Source: Actinomycetes bacterium
GTDB lineage: Bacteria > Actinomycetota > Acidimicrobiia > Acidimicrobiales > SZUA-35
Direction: 5' to 3'
Assembly: GCA_024227975.1 (NCBI GenBank)
Contig: JAAETV010000267.1
Span: forward strand, 1 to 22,844
DNA length: 22,844 nt
The translations under genes and the position numbers were made by a program. The notes beneath the pieces are model-generated. The model was not told the origin of the DNA and did not search any database. It saw only the letters and a list, made by a program, of their open reading frames with translations. Of this stretch, positions 1 to 7,264 are shown one piece after another. Numbering within the stretch: the first letter of the stretch is position 1; each line of letters begins with the position of its first letter.

Positions 1-1
1 C

Positions 2-508
2 GATGACGACCTCACTATCGAGATGCCTGCCAACGATGAGGCCCCCGCCGATGACGACGCTCTGGGTGACGACCAGGGAACTACCGATGGTGCAGTCGCT
101 GGTGGCGACCAAGGCGACGGCGACGCTACGTCGGTGTGGCCACTCCCCACGGCGAACGCTCAGGTGCTTTTTGCCTGGACCCAGACCGACGACGAGCTTC
201 AGCTGAGCGAGAACTCGGACTTCACCATGACCGACATCGATGCCGATGGAGTTCTCGCCTTCTACCGTGACTACTTCCCAACCATCGGGCTCGAGATCAA
301 TGAGTTCGCGGCTGGTACCTCGACCGTGATGAACCTCACCAAGCCCGCAGACCCGTCGTGGAGTGGCGTCTTGCAGACGGCGGACAATTCCGACGGGACG
401 GCCACGGTGCACCAAGAGTTCACCGACTACAAGGAACCCGGCGAGACGACCACAGGTGAGACCGTTTCGGGGAGCTCGTCCTCCGATGAGGGCGAGAGCG
501 GCGACTGA
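2..508 (+). CDS. Acidic secreted or lipoprotein-type protein, C-terminal part (5' truncated)
   Basis: The reading frame is open from the window edge (an in-frame ATG at 23 is unlikely to be the start because acidic codons continue upstream of it) to TGA at 506-508. The visible 169 residues begin with an Asp/Gly/Ala-rich low-complexity linker (to about residue 40), followed by a compact folded-looking segment containing WPLPTAN, LFAWTQ and FYRDYFPTIGLEINEF, then a Ser/Glu/Thr-rich tail. This resembles the linker-plus-domain layout of the lipoproteins at 760 and 20656, so the missing N-terminus probably carries a signal peptide; that is inference. I do not recognise the family. A strong hairpin overlaps the stop codon. 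Confidence 0.75.
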   Translation, partial: DDDLTIEMPANDEAPADDDALGDDQGTTDGAVAGGDQGDGDATSVWPLPTANAQVLFAWTQTDDELQLSENSDFTMTDIDADGVLAFYRDYFPTIGLEINEFAAGTSTVMNLTKPADPSWSGVLQTADNSDGTATVHQEFTDYKEPGETTTGETVSGSSSSDEGESGD

Positions 509-521
509 CAAGCTCTCGCCC
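490..521 (+). terminator. Hairpin terminator overlapping a stop codon
   Basis: A perfect 10-bp inverted repeat, GGGCGAGAGC (490-499) and GCTCTCGCCC (512-521), is separated by a 12-base loop that contains the TGA stop codon (506-508). The sequence after the stem is pyrimidine-rich (acttacctcttt) but has no true T-run. A second copy of GGGCGA at 534-539 could pair alternatively with TCGCCC at 516-521. This is probably the transcription terminator of the upstream gene. Confidence 0.6.
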
Positions 522-622
522 ACTTACCTCTTTGGGCGAAGACGTGCGCGGCACCCACAGTCACCGCACGCTACATGAGGTCCATTCCCTCTCCTGAACG
601 GGGCTACCAGGCTTCCCGCACT

Positions 623-650
623 GCTGTATTGCTGTATTGCTGTATTGCTG
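623..650. repeat. Tandem 8-bp repeat (GCTGTATT x3.5)
   Basis: Three exact copies of GCTGTATT (623-630, 631-638, 639-646) are followed by a partial copy GCTG (647-650). The array lies in the 251-base intergenic stretch 509-759 and is more A/T-rich than its surroundings. The rest of that stretch shows a candidate -10 hexamer at 724-729 and nothing else I recognise. The repeat looks like a slippage-prone microsatellite. Confidence 0.85.
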
Positions 651-723
651 CCACAAGGATGAGCTTCGGGCATTCCCAGGACCGCAGGTTCAAGGCCACA
701 GCGTTGGCGACCTTGGGGGCAGC

Positions 724-729
724 TACACT
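724..729 (+). promoter_or_regulatory. Candidate -10 hexamer for the lipoprotein gene at 760
   Basis: TACACT fits TAnnnT and lies 30 bases before the ATG at 760, which has its own GGAGG at 746-750, so the transcript would have a short leader. A TTGGCG at 704-709 is only 14 bases upstream, too close for a standard -35 spacing. Confidence 0.3.
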
Positions 730-759
730 CGCCCGAGATCAAATCGGAGGGCAGTGATA

Positions 760-1473
760 ATGGGCTTCAAGGACTCGCGTAGTGGTCAAGAAGTGTGTCG
801 TCGGTTGTGCATGGTGCTGTGCGCATTTACGCTGTTCACGGCTGCATGCAGTGACACTGACAGCGCATCTGGCGATCTGGGGAACGACGGCGCCCCGGAC
901 ACACCCGAGATCGATGGCGACGAGAACGGTGGGTCTGGAAACGGGTCAGACGGATCGGAAGACAACTCGGGAGCAACCGACGGCCCGGACAATGACGACG
1001 CCGCCGAGATCGTCGGCAACCCCGACCTCGACCTCGACGAGGCAGGCGAAGCTGGTGAGCTCCTCGACGACATCGACGACTTCGTGTCGATCGGTGATTG
1101 CCAATCGGAGCCCACTGGTCTGGCGATGACTGCGCCCGATGGTTGGGCCTGCCGGGTGCTCGATCAACCAGCTGGTGGCCTCGATGGCTTCACCCTCTTC
1201 ACTGAGGGAAATGCCCTCAACATCACCATCGGAACCCCGAGCGGGTTTCCGGCGCCGTGTGAGGTGTTCAACGCATGCGATGAGGCTGTGGCGATCGATC
1301 TGAGCGACAACTTCCCCGACACGATGCAGTGGGAGATCGCAGGAACGGTTTCCATATGGGGCACCTACAAGGACAGCGATGCCGAGATGGTCATCACCAA
1401 CCCCCAACCACTCACCAATGACGAGATCACGTTCATTTCGATGGTACTCGACTCCGTCGTAACCTTCCCCTGA
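760..1473 (+). CDS. Secreted lipoprotein with acidic linker, unknown function
   Basis: This is a 237-residue protein. I chose the ATG at 760 because GGAGG lies 9 bases upstream and because it gives a proper signal peptide: a charged N-terminus (KDSRSGQEVCRR), a hydrophobic stretch (LCMVLCAFTLFTA) and a lipobox-like TAAC with Cys at about residue 30. The upstream in-frame ATG at 637 would bury that signal. Residues about 31-100 are a Gly/Asp/Glu/Ser-rich spacer. The C-terminal domain (about 105-237) holds four Cys (DCQSEP, WACRV, PCEVFNACDE) and a beta-rich pattern. I do not recognise the domain. Anchored export across the membrane is likely; function is open. Confidence 0.8.
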   Translation: MGFKDSRSGQEVCRRLCMVLCAFTLFTAACSDTDSASGDLGNDGAPDTPEIDGDENGGSGNGSDGSEDNSGATDGPDNDDAAEIVGNPDLDLDEAGEAGELLDDIDDFVSIGDCQSEPTGLAMTAPDGWACRVLDQPAGGLDGFTLFTEGNALNITIGTPSGFPAPCEVFNACDEAVAIDLSDNFPDTMQWEIAGTVSIWGTYKDSDAEMVITNPQPLTNDEITFISMVLDSVVTFP

Positions 1474-1486
1474 GGCTCGAGCCCTG

Positions 1487-1509
1487 CCGCCATTTCACCC
1501 AGCTGGCGG
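1487..1509. terminator. Weak inverted repeat between convergent genes
   Basis: CCGCCA (1487-1492) and TGGCGG (1504-1509) can form a 6-bp stem with an 11-base loop in the 179-base gap between two convergent genes (1474-1652). There is no T-run. The perfect palindrome GGCTCGAGCC (1474-1483) lies directly after the stop codon. Nothing else is evident in this gap. Confidence 0.25.
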
Positions 1510-1652
1510 AACCTCGAACCGCTCACCGTCGATCACGGCTGAGCCGTCTTCGCTCGACGCAGCAGTCAGCCGCCTTGATGACCATGTCGACGTGCTGACG
1601 GCCAACCACCCCACAGCGACGCCCTCCAAATCGGCGGACAGTCATGAAGGCA

Positions 1653-2255
1653 TCAGGCCCGGTCGTGACCGGCGATACCGGCCAACAGGGCGTCGAAGGT
1701 CAGGTTCCAGCGGCGAGTTCGAGACGTCAGCGTCGAGCCCAGAAGACCGACGTTCTCGTCGGTGACCAGGCCGCGATTGGCCGAGATCAGCACACGAGTC
1801 ACGTCGGTCGGGTCGGCCTCGGACCCCTCGTTGTCCAACCATCTGGCTACCCGATCGACCACTAGGGCAAACAGGGGGCCATTCGTGGGACCGTCGTCTC
1901 GGTCAAACCCGGACCCCTCGAAGGGGCCGGAGAACATCACCTCGAACAGCTGGGGTCGCTTGCGGCCGAAGCGACGAATGGCCTCGAACAGGGATCTCAC
2001 GTCCTGGGCTGGATCGTTGGAGGAGGCAACCGACACGAGATCGGTACGGAGCTGCTCGAAGCCATCGTCGGACAGCGATTGGATCAGGCCTGCCTTGTCT
2101 CCGAACAACTCGTAGACCGCCGCAGTCGAGGTACCAGCAGCGCTGGCGACGGCTCGGGCGCGGAGGCCAGCGGGCCCGCAGCGCTCCAACAGGTCGAGGG
2201 CTTCAACACTGATGCGCTGCCGAAGTGCCGGCGTCCGCTGCTTCTGAGGTGGCAC
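1653..2255 (-). CDS. TetR/AcrR family transcriptional regulator
   Basis: This 200-residue protein has the TetR layout. The N-terminal DNA-binding domain (about residues 10-58) carries the helix-turn-helix LRARAVASAAGTSTAAVYEL followed by FGDKAGLI, the usual TetR signature region. A variable helical ligand-binding domain follows. The start is GTG at 2255; a TATTCT hexamer ends only six bases before it, suggesting a leaderless transcript. It lies 88 bases downstream of the transporter permease on the same strand, so it could be cotranscribed with the importer or made from its own promoter. Its ligand and targets cannot be read from sequence; autoregulation and control of the importer are plausible guesses. 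Confidence 0.88.
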   Translation of the reverse strand: MPPQKQRTPALRQRISVEALDLLERCGPAGLRARAVASAAGTSTAAVYELFGDKAGLIQSLSDDGFEQLRTDLVSVASSNDPAQDVRSLFEAIRRFGRKRPQLFEVMFSGPFEGSGFDRDDGPTNGPLFALVVDRVARWLDNEGSEADPTDVTRVLISANRGLVTDENVGLLGSTLTSRTRRWNLTFDALLAGIAGHDRA

Positions 2256-2261
2256 CTTCCC

Positions 2262-2267
2262 AGAATA
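2262..2267 (-). promoter_or_regulatory. Candidate leaderless -10 (TATTCT) of the TetR gene
   Basis: On the minus strand TATTCT ends six bases before the GTG start at 2255, leaving room for a transcription start at or next to the start codon. No convincing -35 is visible. The palindrome GGCCTTGGCC at 2287-2296 lies just upstream and could be an operator, though GGCC-rich palindromes are common here. Confidence 0.4.
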
Positions 2268-2343
2268 ACAGGCCGCATGTATCTGTGGCCTTGGCCTGGT
2301 GTGTGGGCCCCTGAGTCATCGACGCGAACCGGGGCCTGCCTCG

Positions 2344-4278
2344 TCAGTGCATCGGGGCCGGAGGACGAAGACGTTCGGCAATGGCTTGGGTCGTGCGATC
2401 GAGGATCATGGCGATGGCCACGATGGCAAAGCCGACCTCGAAGCCGATGCCGAGATCGCTCCGCTTGACCGCGCTGACGGCCGCGAAGCCGAGAGCCCCG
2501 CCACCGACGAGGCCCGAGATGATCACCATGGCCAACACCATCATGATGACCTGGTTGATGCCGGCCATGATGGTGGGCGCCGCCAGCGGGACCCGAACCC
2601 CGAGCATTGTCTGACGGGCCGTGGCACCGAACACATGCGACGCCTCGATGCTCTCCTCCGGTACCTCCCGGATAGCCAGGGCCGTGATCCGAATCCCGGG
2701 CACGATGGCGTAGAGGACCGAGGCAATGATGCCAGGCACGACGCCGACGGTGAAGAAGATGACGGCGGGGATGATGTAGACGAGCGAGGGGATGGTCTGA
2801 AGGGCGTCGAGCACAGGCCCGAGAGCAGCTTCGATCCGAGGGTTCCGGCCGGCCCAGATGCCCACCGGCACCGCGATCGCCACCGACAACACTACGGCCG
2901 CCACGACCTGGGTGAGGGTGTCGAGTGATTGGGCCCACATACCAATGAGTCCGATAGCGGCCATCATCAACACGGTGAATGCGGCCAGGCTCCGGCCCCC
3001 TATCTGCCAGCCAAGCCAACCGCCGACGAAGAGCAGCACCGGCCACGCGATCGTCTCGATCAGGAGATCTCGAACCGGCACATAGAACCGGCTGACGACG
3101 AAGTCGCTGAAGCCGCGGGTCAGCCAACTCAGATTGTCACGGATCCAGACCACCCCGTCGTCGATCGGGTCGAACACCTTCACGTCCCACACCTCGGGAA
3201 ACCCGTCGGTGCCAGCAGCCAGGCCGACGATCACCAACCCGATCAGGGCCCCCACTGAGATCAGGGTTGCTCGCCGGCTGGGCAGGCTCGACCGATCCGT
3301 CACCACCAGAGCCCGACCGATACGGTCCAACACGATGGCGATGGCGACAACGGCCAATCCGGTGGCGATGCCCCGTCCCGTCCTTCGCTGGCTGAGGGTC
3401 TCCATGATCTCCTGGCCTAGACCGCCAGCCCCGAGCAGGGTGGCCAACACCACGATGCCAAGGGCCATCATGATCGTCTGGGTGACCCCCGCCATGATGG
3501 TGGGAAGAGCCATTGGGAGCTGGACTCTCAGCATGGTCTGGCGAGGTCGGGCACCGAACATCTCCGATGCTTCCACCGCCTGATTCGGGACCTCGCGGAT
3601 GCCGAGAGTGGTGAGGCGCACGACGGGCGGTAAGGCATAGATCACCGTGGCGAAAGTGGCTGGAACTCTGCCCACACCGAACAACATCAGCATGGGCAGG
3701 AAATAGACGGGGGCAGGGATTGTCTGCATGGCATCGAGGGCGGGACGCATCACCTTCTCTGCTCGTGGCCGCTGGGCTCCCCAGATGCCGAGGGGTATGC
3801 CAATCACAACCGAGAAGAAGACGGCGATCGTCATCAAGGCCAGGGTGTCGATCGTGACCTCCCACAGGCCGACCAGGCCGGGGTAGAGCATGGCAACCCC
3901 GGGGACGGTGGCCGCTCGCCAACCTCGGGTCCTGGCCACGATCAAGAACACGGCCACCGGGAGAGCGAACCAAGGCACCCATAGCAGGAACGACTCGACC
4001 AGATCGAGGGCCCAACCAACCCCATCGCTCAACGGGGTGAAGAAGCCGGTGAACATGATGTTGGTCCGACGAGCTGACTGCTGCCAGCGCCCGAACTCGT
4101 CGATCGGTTCGGAGAACGTCGTGTCGAGAAGGGCCGGAAACTCGTCGACCCGAGAGAAGGCGGCCTGCAATATCACCACCCCGGCTAGGAGCAGGATCCA
4201 TGGCCCGTACCGACCCATCGAGGCCCGGTCGGCTAGCGAAGCGAGACTGCTTCTGGCCGGGGCGGGAGTGGTCGTCAT
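2344..4278 (-). CDS. Glycine betaine/proline-type ABC importer, fused double permease
   Basis: This 644-residue membrane protein contains two complete binding-protein-dependent permease domains in tandem. Each has an EAA-type coupling loop: EVPNQAVEASEMFGARPRQT near residues 229-248 and EVPEESIEASHVFGATARQT near 538-557. Each is preceded by a matching PALDAMQTIPAPVYFLP or PVLDALQTIPSLVYIIP segment (from about 179 and 488). Family knowledge: ProW/OpuAB permeases are usually single-domain and act as homodimers, so this protein would supply both halves. Its ATG overlaps the stop of the ATPase gene by four bases (ATGA), implying translational coupling. The substrate is inferred from the OpuAC-type binding protein next door; choline, carnitine or related quaternary amines are alternatives. 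Confidence 0.9.
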   Translation of the reverse strand: MTTTPAPARSSLASLADRASMGRYGPWILLLAGVVILQAAFSRVDEFPALLDTTFSEPIDEFGRWQQSARRTNIMFTGFFTPLSDGVGWALDLVESFLLWVPWFALPVAVFLIVARTRGWRAATVPGVAMLYPGLVGLWEVTIDTLALMTIAVFFSVVIGIPLGIWGAQRPRAEKVMRPALDAMQTIPAPVYFLPMLMLFGVGRVPATFATVIYALPPVVRLTTLGIREVPNQAVEASEMFGARPRQTMLRVQLPMALPTIMAGVTQTIMMALGIVVLATLLGAGGLGQEIMETLSQRRTGRGIATGLAVVAIAIVLDRIGRALVVTDRSSLPSRRATLISVGALIGLVIVGLAAGTDGFPEVWDVKVFDPIDDGVVWIRDNLSWLTRGFSDFVVSRFYVPVRDLLIETIAWPVLLFVGGWLGWQIGGRSLAAFTVLMMAAIGLIGMWAQSLDTLTQVVAAVVLSVAIAVPVGIWAGRNPRIEAALGPVLDALQTIPSLVYIIPAVIFFTVGVVPGIIASVLYAIVPGIRITALAIREVPEESIEASHVFGATARQTMLGVRVPLAAPTIMAGINQVIMMVLAMVIISGLVGGGALGFAAVSAVKRSDLGIGFEVGFAIVAIAMILDRTTQAIAERLRPPAPMH

Positions 4279-5336
4279 GACCCAACCTCCAGCAGGGTGA
4301 TCACGGCATCACGGTCGACAATCCCAACCAGCGAGCCCGAGGTATCAGTGACGCCGATCTCGTCGGTTGCGGCTAGCAGGGTCGACAGGATCTCATCGAT
4401 GGTGCGATCGGCGCCGACCGTGGCGTGGATGACCTCGTCGGTGTGAGGCTTCATCACATTGCCAGCAGCAAGGACCTTGGTTCGAGAAACGTCCTCTGTG
4501 AACTCGCGCACATAGTCCGTGGCCGGACTGGCCAGCAGCTCCAGTGCCGTCCCTACCTGATCGAAGGCACCGTCTTTCATGATGGCGATCCGATCTCCGA
4601 GTTTGATGGCCTCATCGAAGTCGTGGGTGATGAACATCGTCGTCCGGTGCAACTCGGCCTGTAGGCGCAGCAACTCGTCTTGCATGTCACGCCGGATCAG
4701 CGGATCGAGAGCGGAGAACGGCTCGTCGAAGAACAGGACCTCGGGCTCCACGGCAAGAGCCCGACCCAAGCCGACCCGTTGCTGCATTCCGCCCGAGAGC
4801 TGCTGAGGGTAGTGATCGCCCCAGCCCCCTAGACCGACCATGTCGAGCACTTCGAGGGCCTTCTCATGGCGGGTAGCTTTTGCGACGCCCTGGACTTCGA
4901 GACCGTAGGCAACATTGTCGATCACCCGGCGATGGGGGAAAAGGCCGAAGTGCTGGAACACCATGGACATGTTCTGGCGGCGGACGGTGCGGAGCTCCTT
5001 GTCGTTCATCGCCGTGAGGTCGGCGCCGTCGAGGTACACATGGCCTTGGGTGACATCGACCAACCGGGCGATGCAGCGCACCAGGGTCGACTTTCCCGAT
5101 CCCGAGAGACCCATCACCACAAAGGTCTCCCCTGGGTTCACCTCGAAGGACACATCACGCACCGCCACCGTGTTGCCGGTGGTTTGGAGGATCTCGTCGC
5201 GACTGACGCCCTGGGCCGCCATCTCCAACGCCCTCTGCGGCTTGGGGCCGAACACCTTGTAGATGTCAGTACCCACCAGGCTGGCGGCAATAGTGTCTGT
5301 GCTGGCCTCGGTGTCGGTGATGTGATCGGTCGACAT
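4275..5336 (-). CDS. Glycine betaine/proline-type ABC importer ATPase with CBS-type tail
   Basis: This 353-residue ATPase energises uptake through the adjacent fused permease. It shows Walker A GLSGSGKST (76-84), Q-loop Gln128 (VFQHFGLFPHR), signature LSGGMQQR (180-187), Walker B VLFFDEP (200-206) with a SALD D-loop, and switch His238 (ITHDFDEA). After about residue 290 a CBS-like segment (VMKPHTDEVIHATVGADRTI, ending GSLVGIVDRDAV) matches ProV/OpuAA proteins, where this region senses ionic strength or regulatory nucleotides. The N-terminal VFGPKPQRALEM is also family-typical. I chose ATG 5336 over a longer frame to 5534 because the extension runs through the divergent binding-protein gene. 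TAGGGT ends seven bases before this ATG. Confidence 0.92.
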   Translation of the reverse strand: MSTDHITDTEASTDTIAASLVGTDIYKVFGPKPQRALEMAAQGVSRDEILQTTGNTVAVRDVSFEVNPGETFVVMGLSGSGKSTLVRCIARLVDVTQGHVYLDGADLTAMNDKELRTVRRQNMSMVFQHFGLFPHRRVIDNVAYGLEVQGVAKATRHEKALEVLDMVGLGGWGDHYPQQLSGGMQQRVGLGRALAVEPEVLFFDEPFSALDPLIRRDMQDELLRLQAELHRTTMFITHDFDEAIKLGDRIAIMKDGAFDQVGTALELLASPATDYVREFTEDVSRTKVLAAGNVMKPHTDEVIHATVGADRTIDEILSTLLAATDEIGVTDTSGSLVGIVDRDAVITLLEVGS

Positions 5337-5343
5337 GGGCGAG

Positions 5344-5349
5344 ACCCTA
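5344..5349 (-). promoter_or_regulatory. Candidate leaderless -10 (TAGGGT) of the importer ATPase gene
   Basis: TAGGGT on the minus strand ends seven bases before ATG 5336. A TAGCGT on the plus strand (5378-5383) could serve the divergent binding-protein gene at 5425. The two would share an 88-base intergenic region, allowing joint osmotic control. No clear -35 boxes are seen. Confidence 0.4.
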
Positions 5350-5424
5350 GTGGACACCGCAAAAAGTTGATCGGTGCTAGCGTGCAGCCCGTCGATAGGT
5401 CTTGTACAGAGAATCGAGGGGACG

Positions 5425-6399
5425 ATGAATCGATTGCTTGCCATTTTGATGGCATTGGGTTTGGTGGCGGCGGCCTGCGGAGATGATTCAGGCGACGCCA
5501 GCGATGACGACACATCCGAACCATCGGGGGACAAGCCGACGATTGCGTTCGTAGTGAACCCGTGGACGGCCTCAGCATTGAACGCCGAGGTCGCGGCACA
5601 ACTGGTCGAGAGCGAGCTCGGTTACCCGACTGATATTGTCACGATCGACGAGAACGAGGCGATGTTCACCGGCCTGGCCGACGGGACACTCGATGCGGTG
5701 CTCGAGATCTGGCCGTCGGGCATCACCGACACCGAACAGGCCTTCTTCGACGACGGGACAGTGGTTGATCTCGGTGGTCTAGGTGCCATCGGCAAGATCG
5801 GGTGGTTCGTGCCCCAGTACGTGATCGACGAAAGGCCCGAGATGGCAACATGGGAGGGACTCGCCAGCCCGGAGGCGGCCGAGTACTTCGCCACCGCAGA
5901 GACCGGTGACCTCGGCCGCTTTCTCGGTACTGATCCTTCGTACTCGCAGTACGACGCTCTGATCATCGAGAACCTTGGTTTGCCGTTCGAGGTGCAGTTC
6001 AGCGGCTCAGAGCCGGCAACGGTCGCCGAGCTCGATGCTCGGGCCGCCGCCGGTGAACCGATCCTCATGTACTGGTGGACGCCCACGGCTGCGGTTGGCA
6101 AGTTCGATCTGGTGAACGTTGAGCTGCCCGCCTTCACCCCCGAGTGTGGGGCCAGCGGGGCGGCTGCCGATGCCGACGTGGCTTGTGACTATCCGGAGGA
6201 TCCGATCTTCAAGGCGGTGTCCGGCGAACTGGAGGAGAAGGCATCAGACGTGTACGCCTTCCTCCAGGCGTTCACCATCACCAATGCCGACCAGCTCGAG
6301 ATGTTGCCATCGGCTGAGATCGACGGCGAGGACGTTGAGGATGTGGCCGCCGACTGGATCGAGGCCCACGAAGACGTCTGGTCCACCTGGCTCGGCTAG
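5425..6399 (+). CDS. Glycine betaine/proline-type substrate-binding lipoprotein
   Basis: This is the 324-residue extracytoplasmic receptor of the importer. ATG 5425 has AGGGG just upstream and gives a lipoprotein signal (MNRLLAILMALGLVAAAC, lipidated Cys18), followed by an acidic Asp/Ser linker to about residue 36. The mature domain fits the OpuAC family: TIAFVVNPWTAS (Trp47), a LGYPTDIVTIDENEAMFTGL segment, LEIWPSG (Trp96), GWFVP (Trp127) and MYWWTP (Trp217 and Trp218). OpuAC proteins bind quaternary ammonium groups in an aromatic cage; these Trp are candidate cage residues by inference. It is divergent from the ATPase and permease. The upstream in-frame ATG at 5374 is rejected because it would displace the signal peptide. 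Confidence 0.92.
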   Translation: MNRLLAILMALGLVAAACGDDSGDASDDDTSEPSGDKPTIAFVVNPWTASALNAEVAAQLVESELGYPTDIVTIDENEAMFTGLADGTLDAVLEIWPSGITDTEQAFFDDGTVVDLGGLGAIGKIGWFVPQYVIDERPEMATWEGLASPEAAEYFATAETGDLGRFLGTDPSYSQYDALIIENLGLPFEVQFSGSEPATVAELDARAAAGEPILMYWWTPTAAVGKFDLVNVELPAFTPECGASGAAADADVACDYPEDPIFKAVSGELEEKASDVYAFLQAFTITNADQLEMLPSAEIDGEDVEDVAADWIEAHEDVWSTWLG

Positions 6400-6453
6400 G
6401 CCCCCGGCCGACGCCACGCTAGCTCGGGGCAGAGAGAACAACCTCGATGGCGG

Positions 6454-6481
6454 CGACGCTGGTTGGACCACACCAGCGTCG
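6454..6481. terminator. Hairpin between convergent genes
   Basis: CGACGCTGGT (6454-6463) and ACCAGCGTCG (6472-6481) form a perfect 10-bp stem with an 8-base loop. It lies 54 bases after the binding-protein stop in the 219-base convergent gap 6400-6618, so it may terminate the importer transcript. No T-run follows. The remainder of the gap shows no gene. Confidence 0.5.
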
Positions 6482-6618
6482 GCGCCGGTCGATCGTTCTT
6501 GGCGCTCTCAGGTCAGCCGACCCGACGTGGTGGGCCGGCAAGGATTTGGGCTTGGGCCTCGTCGAGTGGTGTCTCGGGGTCGATCGAGAGGCAGAACGAG
6601 AGCCATCATTAATCGATA

Positions 6619-7176
6619 TCAGGCGGAGCGGCCGAGGAAGGCGGCCAGCTGATCGGCGTTGGGAGCACCTTCTGCGCTCTGCTGCTCAGCGCCGAACGGT
6701 GCACCTTCAGGGCCGCGGAAGCTGTCCTGGATCGCCTTCTTCGACTGGGCCAGCAGGGAGGCTGCCAGTTCAGGAGCGAGATCGGTCGACTGCTCGGTGG
6801 CCTTGGCCAGGTCCCAACCATGCTGGAAGGTGTCGGTGGCGGCCAGCCCGATGAGGGCACCACCCGGCATGTCTCCGAATGGGAGGTTGAACATCTGGCC
6901 CGCGAACCCTTCCTGGGAGAAGGTCTCGGTGGCCTCGGCCACAACCTCGTCGAAGGCGGCCAGGTAGTCGCCCGAGGCAAAGTCAGCATCGGCGCCGACC
7001 GGAGGGGTGCCCTTTGCACCGGCCAAGAAGAGATGCTGGGCACCAACGATGTGATTGATGAGCTCATTGACCTTCCACGAAGCACAAGGCGTCTCATTGC
7101 CCATCTGCTCGGCTGCAACCTGCTCCATTACTGAACGGGTCGACGCGGCGGCGGTCTGATAGGGCTGGCTACTCAT
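6619..7176 (-). CDS. TIGR03086 family (DinB/MDMPI-like) metal-binding protein
   Basis: This 185-residue protein matches the actinobacterial TIGR03086 group, a relative of mycothiol-dependent maleylpyruvate isomerase and DinB four-helix proteins. Visible signatures are TPCASWKVNELINHIVGAQH (residues 29-48), with His42 in the expected first metal-ligand position, and DTFQHGWDLAKA (115-126), where Asp115-x-x-x-His119 stands where MDMPI proteins carry ExxxH. The start at 7176 has AGGAGG six bases upstream. A TAGGCT hexamer farther upstream (7207-7212, minus strand) is a candidate -10. The substrate is unknown; a mycothiol-dependent transferase or isomerase role is a family-level guess. It lies downstream of the CoA-transferase on the same strand, with an opening 88-base gap between them. 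Confidence 0.88.
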   Translation of the reverse strand: MSSQPYQTAAASTRSVMEQVAAEQMGNETPCASWKVNELINHIVGAQHLFLAGAKGTPPVGADADFASGDYLAAFDEVVAEATETFSQEGFAGQMFNLPFGDMPGGALIGLAATDTFQHGWDLAKATEQSTDLAPELAASLLAQSKKAIQDSFRGPEGAPFGAEQQSAEGAPNADQLAAFLGRSA

Positions 7177-7264
7177 GTGAGTCCTCCTGGACGTGCGTGG
7201 CAGCTGAGCCTACCGAGAGAGCTCGGTCGCCAATCAGCGCGAACCCTGAACTCTGAAACCCGAC

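Noticed and set aside
1659..1672. Palindrome CCGGTCGTGACCGG
   Set aside because: It lies inside the TetR coding region and such CCGG-rich palindromes are expected in G+C-rich sequence.
2084..3127. Long minus-strand open frame (347 codons) inside the permease gene
   Set aside because: It is an alternative frame of the permease and its product is Arg/His/Gly-rich nonsense without domains; G+C-rich codon bias produces such frames.
3137..4285. 382-codon minus-strand open frame over the first permease half
   Set aside because: Same reason: the other frame encodes a clear ABC permease with conserved motifs.
5337..5534. N-terminal extension of the importer ATPase
   Set aside because: It would run through the divergent promoter region and the start of the binding-protein gene; ATG 5336 matches the family N-terminus.
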